From NCBI RefSeq assembly GCF_048773025.1, contig NC_133545.1, positions 85,620,501 to 85,684,500 on the forward strand: a DNA stretch of 64,000 nt, given 5' to 3'. A program made the position numbers and the translations under genes. The notes beneath the pieces were generated by a model. The model saw only the letters and a list, made by a program, of their open reading frames with translations, was not told the origin of the DNA and did no database searches. Positions 47,201-60,734 of the stretch are shown here, piece after piece; the stretch's first letter is position 1; every line of letters begins with the position of its first letter. The DNA comes from Camelus bactrianus. Lineage: Eukaryota > Chordata > Mammalia > Artiodactyla > Camelidae.

Positions 47201-48401
47201 AACTTAGCCTAGAGAAATAAAAATTTACATTCACAAAAAAGCAACAAATGCAAATGCTTATAGCACCTATGGTCAGAATCATAACCATTAAATGCTGGAT
47301 CAGACACTAATGTCCTTCAAAGGGTGAATGGATACACAAATGATGACCCATCTATAAAATGAGATACTATTCAACATTAAACAGGATGAGACATTCTAAA
47401 TATTTGATTCATTTTAAACTAGTGTAAATACAGCTATAAACTCTTATACTTGATTCAGTTACTGAAATATTTCAAGGTATGTTTTGACAACCTGGCTATG
47501 TTAATCTTCACTTACAAGTGTAAATCTTAAGAAATCTCAATACAGATCATGTACACATGATCAGATTTAACTTTTGAATGAGATAACCTGTAACTGTAAA
47601 ATGCACTGTATTCCAAGAAGAAAAGGAGGTGACATATCTTATTCATCCTCTGATGCGGGTTACATTTTAAAATGACAATATTTGAGATTCCATAAAAATG
47701 TTACAGAGAAAACACAAGAAAATGAAACTGTCTTTATTGTCTATTCTTTCTGTTTTAGTCAGGTTCCAGTTTTGAAATTATATTGACTTCATAAAATAAA
47801 TTTGAAGACTTTCCAGTTTTGGTCTGAAATAATTGCAATAATTTTGAAATTATCTGTCCTTTAAAATGAAATAGAACTTGACTGGAAATTCATCTGATCT
47901 TGGTGCCCTTCACCGATTTGTATGGTGGTAATAGATCCATTCCGATTTTTACTTTCTGGTTAGGTCAGTATTGATCATTCACATTTAAATAGAAAATCAG
48001 ATGTTTCTCAGGGTTTTCAAATTGCCATGGGTTTGCAGGTAATGTTCAAACATACTTTTTTTAAGTTTGTCTGTATTAGAGGTGTTTGCTTTTACATTCC
48101 AAAATTTTTTGTTTTTCCCCTCTCTCCTCTTGTTTAAAACCATGTTCAAGACATGTTTAATTTTATTGGTCCTTTCAAATACCCAACATTTGGATATAGT
48201 TACTACTTTTGTTTTATTTATTTCTTCAGCAAACACTTACATTGCATTTATTCCGTGCTAAAGACTGCTTTAAGCACTTTACAAATACTAACTTTTTAAA
48301 TTTTTTATAATAAACCCAAGAGATTCTTTATAATAATCCCAATGAGAATCATTCTTCTTATTTATTGGTAAGGAAGCAGAAGCATCAGGACATTTTGGAT
48401 T
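47201..48401. mobile_element. LINE-1 fragments and MIR (copy 2)
   Basis: Duplicate print of the three relics at 28240-29440 (plus-strand L1 scrap, antisense L1, antisense MIR). Confidence 0.55.
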
Positions 48402-51227
48402 TCTCTGTTAGCATCATGCTTTGCCGTTAATGATTTTTGACAAGACCAGTGTCTTAAATGCTTTACAGACTTCGAGATGTTTCTTCTACCCACACCTCTC
48501 TGCACCACTAATTTCACTCCACTCTCTTCAGCAGCCATCTTTTTCTTTGTTTACTAACTTTTGAAAATTAAACAATTACAGTAGTTAGGTCCAGAATGAT
48601 GGTTCCATGTTTTCCTTGGCACTTAAGTTCATTTATCGTCTGTTCTGTTTTTCCTCTGTCTCTTCCAATTGGCTCTCTGTGGTAGCTGAGTTTCCTCTCA
48701 GGCAACTAAGCTCCTTATTTGTGTTGATATTTGTTGCTGCTCTTGATGCTGTCATTGTTGTCGGCTTCTGAGACTGAGTTATGCTAATTGGGAACATCTT
48801 TGAGGAGGGTGTCTCTGAAATGATGGAAGGAGATGGTCCCCTCTCCCTTCTGCAGCTGCCTATCATCCTCGGTCCCTAGCCCATGGCTGGAGAGACCCTG
48901 CCAGGTCCGATGCTCCTTCTACTCTCCTAGTCTTGAAAACAGGGAGTGCCAGCACACAAAATCAGCTCCTGCTCAGTCTCTTGAGTTCCTAGGGGACTAT
49001 ACATTTTTATGGAGGGCAGTACACATCAGGGTGTGTGTTGTGTGCGTGAGAGAGACGGAGGGTGGTTTGGATTTGGTGGTCCTCAAAGCTTTGAGCACCT
49101 ACCTCTTCTAGTGCTATATTTAGATCCAAATGTTGGAGCTTCTCACAGACCACTGTCTCTAGACTTTCCGCTGTAAGGTGAAAGCCCCAAACTCCCCATC
49201 CCCACACCAGTGGTCTCTAGGACGACCATGTATCTTGGGTTGACCAGATCCACCTAGTTCAGTAGCAGCAGACAGTCAGATACAGGAGCATAGCAAATAC
49301 ATTCAGAACAGGCTTCCATATTTCCAGAATCTTTCTTCTCTTTCTAATAAATCTTAGAAGACACAATAAAAATGTCTTTATAATATCATGAATCCAGAAG
49401 ACCACAATATCAACAAAATCTGGAAAGTGGCAAGAGAGATGGAAGTAAAAGAGTACTAATTTCCTTCTTTAGCATAAGAGAGAATCAACAAATATAAAAT
49501 CATTCATGATATTGATAATTAAAGAAACAAAGAATATGGTTTTTAATTTTAAAGAAAAACACTACTAGATTTTTTTTAATGTGGATATTCAAATTTCTAC
49601 ATAAAAATTAAAAAAAAAAAAAAAAAACCCAGGTATTTTTCAGGAAATATTTATCAGTCATTGATCCCTGGTATGGGACTACTACTCAGCAGAAGTAGAA
49701 TTATACTGGCCCTACCAGTAATAGGCAATTATTATGGATTTGATTTTTTCTTTCTTTTTTTTTTTCTCCATGTCCTTGCCAATACTGTCATCCCAGGACT
49801 TAAGTGAATATCATATCCCCAGCACAGAATTTTCACTTAACACTGGCTATGATTAAGGAGTACACTTCACAACAGAAGAGGAGAGAAAATGAAGTAGGAA
49901 GATAAAGGAAGAGACACGGTAGCAAATTAGGTTTTACATAAGAAGGATATAAAAAGGGATTAAAGCTACTAATAGTTTAAATTATAGCCACTGAACCTAT
50001 CACTTAAACAAATCAGGGTAGTATATACCTTTTGTGGGTTTTCATTTTTTAATTGGATTATTTCATAGGGCAACTGTACACATGGATATAAAGAGTTAAA
50101 TGTTACGTGTCAAAGACCATTGTCCTAGACATGTCAATCATAACAAAGCTCATGTCAAAGGAAATAGAAGAAGGAGCACTTTTCACAATCCTCTGAGACG
50201 TGAACCTAAAGGAGCCATGTGACCCTGACCTCCCCACGCAGTCTGGGTGAGGGGTGAGTACTCAGCACAGAAGAAGTCAATCCACAGGCAAGCTAGCTAC
50301 CCACGAGGAGGTCTGAAGAAAGGAAAAAAAAGAAAAAGACAGTAATTCTCTGAGCCAATCAGAAAGCCTACTTCAGGAATAAGAGGAGTATTAGCCCCAT
50401 AGGTAATGAGAAGAGAAGCAGAAATAGGAAAACTGGCACATAAAGAGATTATCATGGAGACACGACAGGTAAGGGTGAAACTTCCTTTGCATTTAATTAT
50501 GTAGGTGTTGGAACCCCAAAGCGAAGAGTCACAAACTTCTGAAATCCAAGAATTGTCTTGAATTATGAATGACCATCAGCAAGTTCCCTCTATGTTACAG
50601 TTCTCATGCTTCAGTACGTCAGATTTTCTCATCTAGTGTTAATAAATTTCCTTCACTATTGAAGAAAACGGTTTCTGAATTCTTTCAATTTAAATTAAAA
50701 CAGAGAGGAAGGAGAAGCAACAAGGAAGCATAAAAGTGGAAATAAAATATATAACAGAGTAAAGAGAGAACCAGCTGCTGAGAGGGTCAGCTCAGGAAGA
50801 CAGAAGTGCGTGCACGAGCCTGGTGGGCGGGGCCCCAAGGGCTCCTGGCAGCCTCCAGCGTTAATTACATGAACACTGAGGGAATGGAGTGACATCTGCT
50901 TGCTTTGGTTGATAGAATGCAGCAGAAGTGATGGTCAGTTCCCAATTCAGGTCCCCAAAAGCCACTTGTGATTTGTGCTCTCTCCTGGAACCTGCCCAGC
51001 TGCCATGTGAACCCTCAGGATAGCCTAGAGCGTGAGAGACTGACTACCTGGAAGATGAGTGGAGATGAGTCATCACAGCTGAGACCATCCTAAACCAGCC
51101 AACCCTCGGCCCACTGGATGGCTGATGCAGAAGCACCAGCAGCCTATCCAAAATTATCTGGACCTGGCTCAGATCAACAGAGCCACTCAAGAGTTAAATC
51201 AATGGTTGTTGCTTCAGGCAAAAAAAG

Positions 51228-51230
<3 letters not shown>

Positions 51231-51260
<30 letters not shown>
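51231..51260. repeat. (GA)n microsatellite (copy 2)
   Basis: Duplicate print of 32270-32299. Confidence 0.95.
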
Positions 51261-51263
<3 letters not shown>

Positions 51264-51740
51264 TACAAAAGATGTCAATAAATGTCAATGGGTTAACCAC
51301 TTGAATCAAATGTAAGAAGCAACATATCTCACATAAATCAAAATTCTGGAGCTGAGAATCCTTACATGATAGTAATGACTTACTAGGTAATGTGAGATGT
51401 GGACCCACAGGATGTTTTAAAATTCAGTTTCCAATAACACAGTGTACCCACAATCAGCAATGAGACATAGACATAGGAGAAAGAAAACGTGACATGAAGA
51501 TGTAAGGAATTGGCAACAAGTTCTCTGAGCAAAATCTGTGGACTCCTAAATGCCTCAGCAGCAGAACTGCGCATGGGCAGGTCCTGCAAAATAGTAGCTA
51601 CTGTTCCCAGTCAAAGAGCAACTTCCTCTTTGGTGTTGTTAGGTGCACTTGAAACCAAGCAGGGCCCTGCAGGGTCCTCTGGGGTGCAAAATCCCCTGTG
51701 TGTCCTCCTGTTTCTTGCTTGAAGGGGGAAAAAAGGCTTT

Positions 51741-52226
51741 AGTCCCCTAGTCCTTCCTCAAGTTCCAAAGAACAGGCTCAAGCAGTTAATGATCATGACA
51801 ACAGAGTCAGAGGACTCCTCAGTTCCTCCTGAAGGAGCGTAGATAACAATCTGATGCATATCTTTCAGTTGCTCTGCAGGAAACTAAGATGCCCACTTAG
51901 GGGGAGGATGGTAACTATAAGCTGACTTGGACCCCAAGCTGGCTGGAAACAGAAGGCTGAGATTCCAGAAACATCATCCTATTACCTCACCAGCAACAAG
52001 TCAGAAGATGGCCCATGAACTGACTATGTATCCTGAGACCCTCTCCCTAACACTGTCTTCAAAATCCTTGCCTGAAAGCCACAGGGGAGTTCAGGCCTCT
52101 TGAGCACAAACCACCCATTCTCCTTGCTTGGCCCTTGCAATAAACCTTTCTCTGCTCCAAACATAGACGTTCCAGTTTGTTCGGCCTCACTGTGCATCAG
52201 GCATCCGAACTTGGGTTCAACAACAC
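51741..52226 (+). mobile_element. Solo LTR fossil (copy 2)
   Basis: Duplicate print of the LTR at 32780-33265. Not an independent insertion. Confidence 0.6.
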
Positions 52227-54955
52227 TCTGAGCAGGAATTGTTTTTTTGAGCACTGGTGACACACACACAGTCATCACCATGAGTAGGATATTTTTAAAC
52301 ATACCATAAAGAAGCAATGAGAAATGTTAATTCGAAGGGAAATGAAACATTTTTCAATTACTGCTAATCATCTTTCGAAATACACTTCACATTTCTTTCT
52401 CTTACCCCTTTCTTTATATGTATAGTGGAGTGTAGGAGATGGTAAAAAAAAAAAAAAAAAGATTGGCATAAGAAAACCTTTCCCAATTAACCCATTATCT
52501 GTTTTGACTTTTGCTGGGGAGGCACGAGAGAGAGAGGCAGTGGCGGGGAGGGGGGCAGATAGAAAGAACAGGATTGGGAGGATCCAGAACACCTTCGTGG
52601 ACTCATGAAAATTCATAGGATTGGGAGCCCTTTGTCTCTTGAAAGAACCAAGGAAGGCCTTAGTAATCACTAGGTTTGAGGATTGTCTTACCTTTGCTCA
52701 GTTTCAGGACTAGCATTGGTATGAAATGCTGCTTTCACATCTGATGTGGAAAAGAATATTGAATACCGTATGTAAATGTGAAACTTTTGAGCCTGCACCA
52801 TCTGGAGCATTATAATATTTGAAGTGATTTACACAAGAAACAGAAAAAGAAAGACAGAATCCACATGAAATAATGCCCTTAAATTTTTTTAACTAGATTA
52901 ACAGAATGTATTTACTGCCTCCAAATCATACTTAGATTGCGACTAAAACGTATCCCCTTATATTCTCTATTGTTGTAATGATCACCAAAGTGAATCAAGG
53001 TTTGAGGGGTGGGGGTGTCTTATGACGTTTGCTTTATGGCATTACTTGTCATCTGACTATCTCATACGCTACTGTAAGTTTTCCCTCTCCCTGTTTACCC
53101 AATACGTATGCAATTGAGCCTGCCGAACGCCATAAAGTGTGCTAGCATTTGGGAAGCCAAGAGTGAGTATTTCCAGACAATGGACCGTACCTTTGGTGGA
53201 TGAGAAATTAGTGAATAAAACAGGCATTAACCAACTATTCCCTCAATTACACACAACATACGCTAAGAAAGAGTTGTACGTGGTGCTATCATAACAAATA
53301 CTAGATGGAAAGGCCCTGCTGAGAAGTCAGTGGAGGCTTTCCCAAACTGATGCTTATTATGCTAAAATTACTCTCTAGCTCTTATTATCCCTGTGTCGTT
53401 CTACCAACAGAGCATATCAGGGCCAGGTTAAGCCTTAAGCCAGATGTTGCCACTGTTGTTATAGAACAGTAAAACCATGTGAATGGACACATGTCATCTG
53501 TATCAGAAGCCACATGTCAGCTTGCAAGTGCAGGCCCCCAAAGCCATCACTTATTTTTATAAGAAATGCAGTGAAGACCGTAATTACTGATGTCAAATAT
53601 TTCATCAAAATGATATGGTGATTGAACGAAGAGCATCACTTTAGTAAATTGGAAAATTCTGTAAAATATTCTGGGGGTTCATTCTCCCTCTTGATGTGGA
53701 AACTTCCAGGAGAAGCATGCTACATGATCCCAATCCAGGGAGCATTTAAGTTTCCAATGAATGATTATAATTGTTTCAAATTGATTTCCCCTAAACCATG
53801 CGTAGGTATGCACATGTATCAAGCAATTATCAATTTTAAGACTTAAATTCCTAGCTGGAATTCCAGAACTCTAGTGTGCTTCAAAGGAGGCAGGTCCAGC
53901 GGCTCAGGGAAGCATAAGGAACTCAGTTTCTGTTCCACTATCTTTTGTCCTCTCCCCCATATTTGTTTCTTCCCAAGGTTGGCTCTCTGTGTTACTTTAG
54001 GCTCTCTTTTAGGAGTCATTGAAGCTTTATATTCTTTCCTTTAGTTCCCAATGGAAAGGAAGTTTTTCTGCCTCCTAATAACAGGCAAGAGTCCCTGGAA
54101 TCACCTTAACTCAATCAGGTCACACGCTACTGACTGTCCTGGGGAAAGGGATGTGTGGACCGGTTTAAGGCGTAAAGCCCACCTCCATAAATGTAAATGT
54201 TGTCCAAGGAAGATGAAAGCCTGAAGGGAAACCTGGGTGCCATTAGAAAAGAGGGAGTGGCAGGACAGATTCCAGGTAGGAATTCAGCAACAGCCATTAC
54301 ACCAAAGAAAGGATCTGCTCTCAAGAGCAAAGAAAGGGAGGAACTCAAGTGGTCTGTTAGGACACTTTCATCCATCATCTCCCTAGGTTACCAAATATTC
54401 CCACACAAGGGGGAGCCAAAACTAACAGTTACATCTACCGCTACCTCGCTGGATACCTTTCTTAAATCCCTATCTGACAAAGCCTAGTGGTAGTCAGTGC
54501 CGTATTCAAAAGAGCCAGTTAACGAGTGTCACTGGCAGTTCTGAATGGGGAAATGTTCAGCCAACTTTTCAGGAACTATACAGTGGAATCTGTAGGGTAT
54601 CCAATGTCATTATTTGTGGAGATTTGAAGAATGCATCCTGCACCTGGCAGAGACCAGGCATCTATCCACTGCACTGTTGCATTCCCAAGGAGTAGTTGAG
54701 TGAGTAGCCTTGGGATGTCCTCAGATTCCAAGGAAGTCCAGGACAGTTTACAAGTAATATCTTGCCTACATCTAATAGGCAGTATTCCTATGGCAACCGT
54801 TATCACACGGTTAAGACTAAGAAATCTTCATTTTACTAAAAATGAGTTAAATGTATCTTTTATAAATGGCACATGAGAAAGTGGGAAAATTATCACCCAT
54901 GATCCCAGATGGAGAACAAGTCTTTTAAATAGTAATCTCTCCTGCGAGCAACAGG

Positions 54956-55071
54956 CAAGTGGGCATTATTTAACTACGCTGCTAAGTTGACTGAGGCTCA
55001 AAGAGGTACAGTAACTTGCTCTGAGTGACAGATAGCCCACAATAACCCAGGGACCAGACCTCAGGATGAAG
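54956..55071 (-). mobile_element. MIR SINE relic (copy 2)
   Basis: Duplicate print of 35995-36110. Confidence 0.7.
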
Positions 55072-55525
55072 CTGACATTGTGGAGGGAGCAGAGAGGAGT
55101 GTGAGAAAGAAATCGAGCTAGCTCCACCTGGCTCCAAATTCCATGCTCATGTTAATACACCACACACATAAATGTTTTGCTCATTTCCTAGTTAGATCAA
55201 CAAAATAGGTCTTTTAAATAATTTGTCTGCAATTGTATCCTCTAGATGTAATCAGCCACTTATTAACCTTAACCATAACAACACAGTATCACAATTTTGT
55301 TTCAGCTGGTTCATTTGCAAAACAATAGGGAAGATCCTACCCAACATGTAAGAATTTATTCCTCAGTTATTGGCACTGAATAAATACAGTGACCCTCACG
55401 GGAAATGTCAGGGCCTTGGGAAGGAACTGCAGGATGCTGGGAAGGAAGAAGTCGGGGGTTGAAGGGCTCATGAGGAAGTCAGAGCCTTACGCATAGTGGG
55501 TCAACCCTTAGGCATAAACTGACAG

Positions 55526-56415
55526 CTGTCAGAGCCAGACTCGGAGCTTGGGGTGAAGGTCAGTTTGGTTTCCTCCAGTGCGTTATTCTGCAGTGCTAAA
55601 TGTAAGAGTGAAAGAATTACATACTTGGAGGTTTGGTCCTTGAGCATCCGTGTTAGTCAGTCTCCTTCTGGTACCTACAGGGAAACTGATGCTCTATTAA
55701 ATAGGACGTAAACTCCAGGGATGACTTTATTCTCACAATCAATCAGGAAAATTTTTTTCAAGTCCGACCAGAAAACAAGTTGCTTACTTTCCAGATCCTT
55801 GATATCTTTTCTGTTGTTGCTGGCTCAGACTGAGAGCAACACTCTAAAGCCACTGGCTTTAAAAAGCAAACATCTATCTTGTAACTAATTGAAAGCCACT
55901 GGTCTTTGCGGTGGGCCTTTCTCCAGACTATGGTACTTAAAAAAAGAAAGAAAGAAAAGAAAAGAAAAGTACAACAAAAATAGTAGGCTCAGCCCGAGGC
56001 CCGGCACCTATTTCGCCCTTGGAGAGCTACTAAAAACGATTCAGGCACATTTAATTCCCTTCCTACTAATTTCCTCTGATTCAGCTAGAAGGTGTGCCCT
56101 ATTAGAATGGTGACTTTATATCCTCAGATTCCATCCTGCACCGGAGAAAAGTTTGGAAACTCATTCAAGCATGTTGTTTTAAAAGAGGGGGGTTCTATAC
56201 AGTGCACAGAGGATAAAGGGGAAAAGGGAGACACACACAGCACCGCACAAGGTACAGAATCCTTGCTGACCACCGCGTAAGACACAGGAATAATAGATAT
56301 TGAGACATTCTTGGAAGATCCTACAGGAGTAACAGATACATACTGGTCTACAGCTTTTGATCTTGCTGGCAGGCTCTTTTTCTAGTGTTCTCTTTCTTGC
56401 TCTCCAGACAAACTG
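55526..56415. other. Unique sequence right of the duplication
   Basis: No exon supported. It contains an A/GAAA-rich tract at 55939-55969. The open frames in this stretch (for example 55889-56113 plus) run through that low-complexity tract and are not convincing. Confidence 0.4.
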
Positions 56416-56419
56416 ACTT

Positions 56420-56830
56420 TTCTGCTGTAATGCTATTATGATATATGTTCCAGCAGTAGGGCCTTTGCATTAGATAGTTCCTCTGCCTGGAATGTTCTTC
56501 CCTCAGATAACTACTTTCCAACTCTCTGACATCCTTCAAGTGTTTGTTCAAATCTCACCCCAGTGAGGTGGATCCCAGTCACCTCTCGTCCTGACCAATA
56601 CCCAGGTATGTTCCAGTCCTTGAAACATGTTTTACCTTTTCTTTATTCCATAGCACTTATCACCATCTGACTTCTTATAATTTATATGTTTATTATGTTT
56701 ACTGTTCATTTACTATCTCTTCCTGCTAGAAGGTAAGCTTCATAAGGGCAACTATCTTTCAATATTCTTTTCACTGATGTACCTGCAACAGTCAGGTACA
56801 TAGAAGGCACTCAGTTATTATTTGCTGAAA
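56420..56830 (+). mobile_element. L2 LINE 3' end relic
   Basis: Well-ordered L2 text: GGGCCTTTGCATTAGATAG, TCTGCCTGGAATGTTCTTCC (56484-56503), TGTTTGTTCAAATCTCACC, then CTAGAAGGTAAGCTTCATAA (56728-56747), and the end GTACATAGAAGGCACTCAG followed by TTATTATTTGCTGAA. This is one of the clearest L2 copies in the window. Confidence 0.85.
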
Positions 56831-56834
56831 CAGT

Positions 56835-57851
56835 GAAAGATTTCAGCAATGTGATGGCTAAGGGTGTAAGCTGCCTGAAAGCAGGAGCACTGTTTCACTC
56901 AGCATTATGCATCTCGTGCCCATTTCAGAGCAAAACAAATAGGAGATATTTATGCAGTTTGTTGAATTAACAAGCAAAATAATAGAAAGGTGAATAAGCT
57001 TTTCACCAGGGATACAAATGAATTATGTATAATCAAAGAGAAAATGAGAAATAATTCAGTATGTAGATCTGAGAAATGTTCTATAAAATGTTATGTATTT
57101 GAGCTGAGTTTTAAAGTACTAGCATAGAGAAACTGTCCAGACTAAAATGGACCTACTGAGAAATAAATTATTAGTGAGACCTTGAGAGTCAACATACTAT
57201 TTATAAATCTGGTAAAAGCTAGTAAATTAATAATTAAAACAAAGCATGAAATTTCCTATCCAAGGAAAAAAATTTTAAGAAAGTATCATACCTGGCTTAT
57301 AGTTAACTTACAGTATTTCCAGAGTTGCAACATGCATGAAGTCTGCTCAGTTACTATTTGAGAACAAATTATGAATGCTCAGGTTCATAAATTTTGACAA
57401 TATGTGAGAAAAGGCAATACTGAAGTAAAAGAAAAGCTGAAATCTTGCATTTCAAAGAAATCTTCAAAAAACATAAAACATGATGGGACTGCTCTCTGGA
57501 AAAGTCTTCCCAAACATGAAGTTTTACTTAACTGCATTATAAAGAGATAGAGTCCTGAAATATTGAGAAGACCACCTTAAAAAGCTTCTTGTATAGCAAA
57601 GCAACATTACTTTACTTTTCCTCAGAGGCAAAATTTCCAACGATTCATGATTTTTCCGCTAAAATTTATGAAGCATCCAGCAAGGCTTTGAGTTTATTAT
57701 TAAATAAAAATGTGAAACTGAAACATCAGGTCTAAAAATCTTAAGCTTTTGGGCTCATCTTTCAGTGTCTGGATTACTGCAGTACCACATTCCCATCCTT
57801 CAGTCTGGGCCTACAAATTTCCATTAACACTGAAATGTAAAAAAAAAAAAA

Positions 57852-57882
<31 letters not shown>

Positions 57883-58540
57883 GAAAAGACATTATTGAGA
57901 GTTTCTAGAAACTAAGTCTACTCAGTAATTTTTGCCCAAGAAAACCTAATAATAATATCTACATCCTTTTTTTCAAATAAAGTATCTGAGAAGTTTACAA
58001 GCTCCAACACAGATATTTATCAAATCTTCCTTCTTTTCTCTGAGCTCTACCTGCTATAATCTTAGTTGCAAACCACTGTTATCTAGGTTTGGAGAGTTGC
58101 CTGACTCTCACTGTCAGATTGCAGCTGTGATTCAGTCAATTCCTTTTCAACATGCTGACAGCAGAGATCTTTCTGAACACACACCAAATCATCTTAGTCT
58201 CTCACTAGAACCCATCAACGGTTTGCCAGGGGCCTTGGAATAAATTTCACAGTAGTCAACATGGTGTGGCAGGTGACCCTAAAATGTCTAGTGCTGTCTT
58301 TAACTCCCTCACTCACCGTACCACCTTTCATTTGATCACATCACATCACTTGCTCTGATTACTTTCTTTTATTGCCTGTTCACCTCACTGACAATGCAAC
58401 CTTGTTGAAGAGAATTTGTGTATCTTATTCTGGAATATAATTGAATACTTAGTATTTATCATTGTATACATAGATGAAGGAATTAACTGATTCGAAAGAA
58501 AAATTTGTCACTTTGTTTTTGTCAATGATTTTATGTAATG
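56835..58540. other. Non-coding sequence with A-rich tract
   Basis: No gene seen. An A-run with sparse G interruptions at 57839-57889 may be a retroposon tail. Possible L2-like debris around 58180-58410 is too diverged to delimit. Confidence 0.4.
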
Positions 58541-58544
58541 GAGG

Positions 58545-58985
58545 GAGCAGAATATGCCCCACCCCCAAAAGTGCCACTTTGGCATGTACAATATTTTGAG
58601 CTGAAGGCAATCAAGACCCAGCAGACTCAGAAAAGCTTTTTACCTCCCTCTTTACTGCCTAAAGGAACTTCAAAAGGGGCCCTGTACCAGGAAGAGAGCT
58701 ACTACCAGGGGTAACTTCTTTATCTGAGAGATACGTGCATGGCAGGGAAAACATCTGTTTACCAAACATCTGCTCCTCTGATGGTCCTATGAACTGACCC
58801 CTCTTCTTTGAAGTCCAAGACCTCTACCCTTTTCCTTAGCTCAGAATGATACATAAGCATCAATCACCCAACTACTTTTGAGTCTCCTATTTTTATAGGA
58901 CTCCTTGCGTTAAGAAGTTAAATTTGCTTTCTCCTGTTAATCTGTTCTGTGGCAAATTAATTACTAGACCAGCCAAAAAAAAGGA
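58545..58985 (+). mobile_element. LTR fossil, probably ERVL-related
   Basis: Text such as GAGCTGAAGGCAATCAAGAC (58600-58619), CTCAGAATGATACATAAGCA, CCTATTTTTATAGGACTCCT and the end TCCTGTTAATCTGTTCTGTG (58933-58952) followed by TAATTACTAGACCAGCCAAA fits an old mammalian LTR. ERVL assignment is from memory of similar sequences and is uncertain. It appears to be a solo LTR with no internal genes beside it, ancient by its decay. Confidence 0.55.
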
Positions 58986-58989
58986 AAGA

Positions 58990-60730
58990 AGGCATTTTTT
59001 TCCCTTTCCTACAATAAATTCTCCAGAATAAGACACAAAAAAAGTAGATGGTGGAAGGTAAAACCTTTTTCATGTCCATACAAATAGCACAACCACACAA
59101 TTCTGATTAAATTGGAATTACTCTTTCAGATGTCAAGAATGCCATTTGCTTTTATACTTGAACATCCATAAATGAAATACAGAAATCGTAATTTTGAAGG
59201 TTTACATTGGCCATTGTAAAAGTGTAATAAACACACAACGAAAAAATTATCCAAGGTGATACCCTGGCTCTACTTCTTTTTCCCCTCATTGTATTTTTTT
59301 TTTTCATTTTTATATATTGAGGTTAACTTACGTGCAATAAAATATGGAGATTTCAAGCATACAGATCAATGAGTTTTGACAAATAATGATATCTTTATAA
59401 TTAAAATATAGAACACCACCCCCCCCCAAGAAATTCCCTTGTACCCCTTCTTGTCAGTGGCCCCACTGGAGTTGGGAAGATGAAATGAGTTAATCTACAT
59501 CAAGCACAAAGGAAGCAGTATATTGGTCAGCAGTTTTTATCTTGCTACAAAATGTGCCTCCGATAACACTGGCTGTGCCTAAGGACTCAATGCCACGTGC
59601 AACCACCTTGGCCCACTGAGACCTTTCCACCTGGAGAGTCTCTCACCACTCTATCAGAAGCCTACGGCCCAGTACAAATGTCACCTCTTCCATAGACTGC
59701 CCACTTACCCCGCCCACAAAATGGTTTCCCTTACACTCTCAGAGAACTTTCTTTGTGCTTCTTTGGAATGTCATTCCACTTGACTTCCTTCATTGTCTTT
59801 TCACTTGTCCCTGGTCATAGGATCTGAGGCCCAGGAACCTATACCCAGCTCAGTGCCCAGAGGGGCTGACCTGTGAAGCAGGGGCTTGCTCATTCTGCTC
59901 CAGTTTTGCCGTGCCATGGACCCGGCACTGCTTTCCAGACTGCTTTGAAGGCCGCCCAGGCTCTGCTCTCCACGGAGCCCTCCTGGAGAAGGACACCTGG
60001 CTCCAGCAAGTTTCTGTCCAATTTCCCCTCTCTCTTGTTTGGCTTTACACTGAGAAGCTGATAGCTATCTGTTGCAATCAATATAGAACCACGGCTTCAT
60101 TCCTTGACTCTTCTGTGAGAAAGGTTAAACAAATATGCAGTCATATACACAGTTTTGCCAAGGGTCTGCTGAGTCATTTTTCCCGTCCAGACACACGAAA
60201 AGCTCAGCAATTAAGTTGTCATCTCTTTGTAAGTGACAAAAAACTTATTTCAGGAGAAAAAATTCTTCAGAAAGGTCACATTTATTTTTTTCTTCTACAA
60301 GTCTTTGTCTATATATAGAATATAGAATTGAGTTAATTACCTTGAAGAGTGAGAAGTAAAAGGAAGACCCTCCTTTCCAAGGGGGGGGCTCAGAATAACT
60401 AAAGAGGATTTCTTTAATTGCACACATGCCTTCAGTCTTTGATGTGACCCTCCCAACATCTCCTTCCTGGCATCCTCAAGGGCCCCCAGTGAAAAGCAAG
60501 CACTCACTGGAGCCATCATTTGCCTTTGGGCATTAAAGTGGAAGGTGGTCAAGAGCCAATAAGTAAATAATTCAATCCCAAAGAGACCCCACTGCCAGAA
60601 GTGTCGGGATACTGAAGCCAATTTAGCTCCTTGAATTAAACCTGTTTATTAATTAAATGCATGACACAGAAACAACCAATACTTAGTTGTGTGCATGTCT
60701 ACATACAATCCCCCAAAGTATCTGGAAATG
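58990..60730. other. Non-coding sequence, no gene firmly supported
   Basis: About 59290-59425 resembles an ancient LINE or DNA-transposon scrap (TATATTGAGGTTAACTTACG). About 59650-59790 resembles L2 debris. The open frame 59911-60318 on the plus strand has no domain and no splice structure. A T/GA-rich stretch is near 60285. Confidence 0.35.
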
Positions 60731-60734
60731 AGTC

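Larger units (their letters stand above)
37065..55525. repeat. Duplicated block, copy 2 (right contig start)
   Basis: Second print of 18104-36564. It begins at the first base after the gap and ends at 55525, after which sequence is unique (CTGTCAGAGCC). Features map by adding 18,961. It should be masked before counting genes, repeats or read coverage. Confidence 0.98.

Noticed and set aside
18104-55525. A genuine recent segmental duplication or tandem gene-free amplicon
   Set aside because: Identity extends to unstable repeats and both ends coincide with an artificial gap, so an assembly overlap is far more likely.
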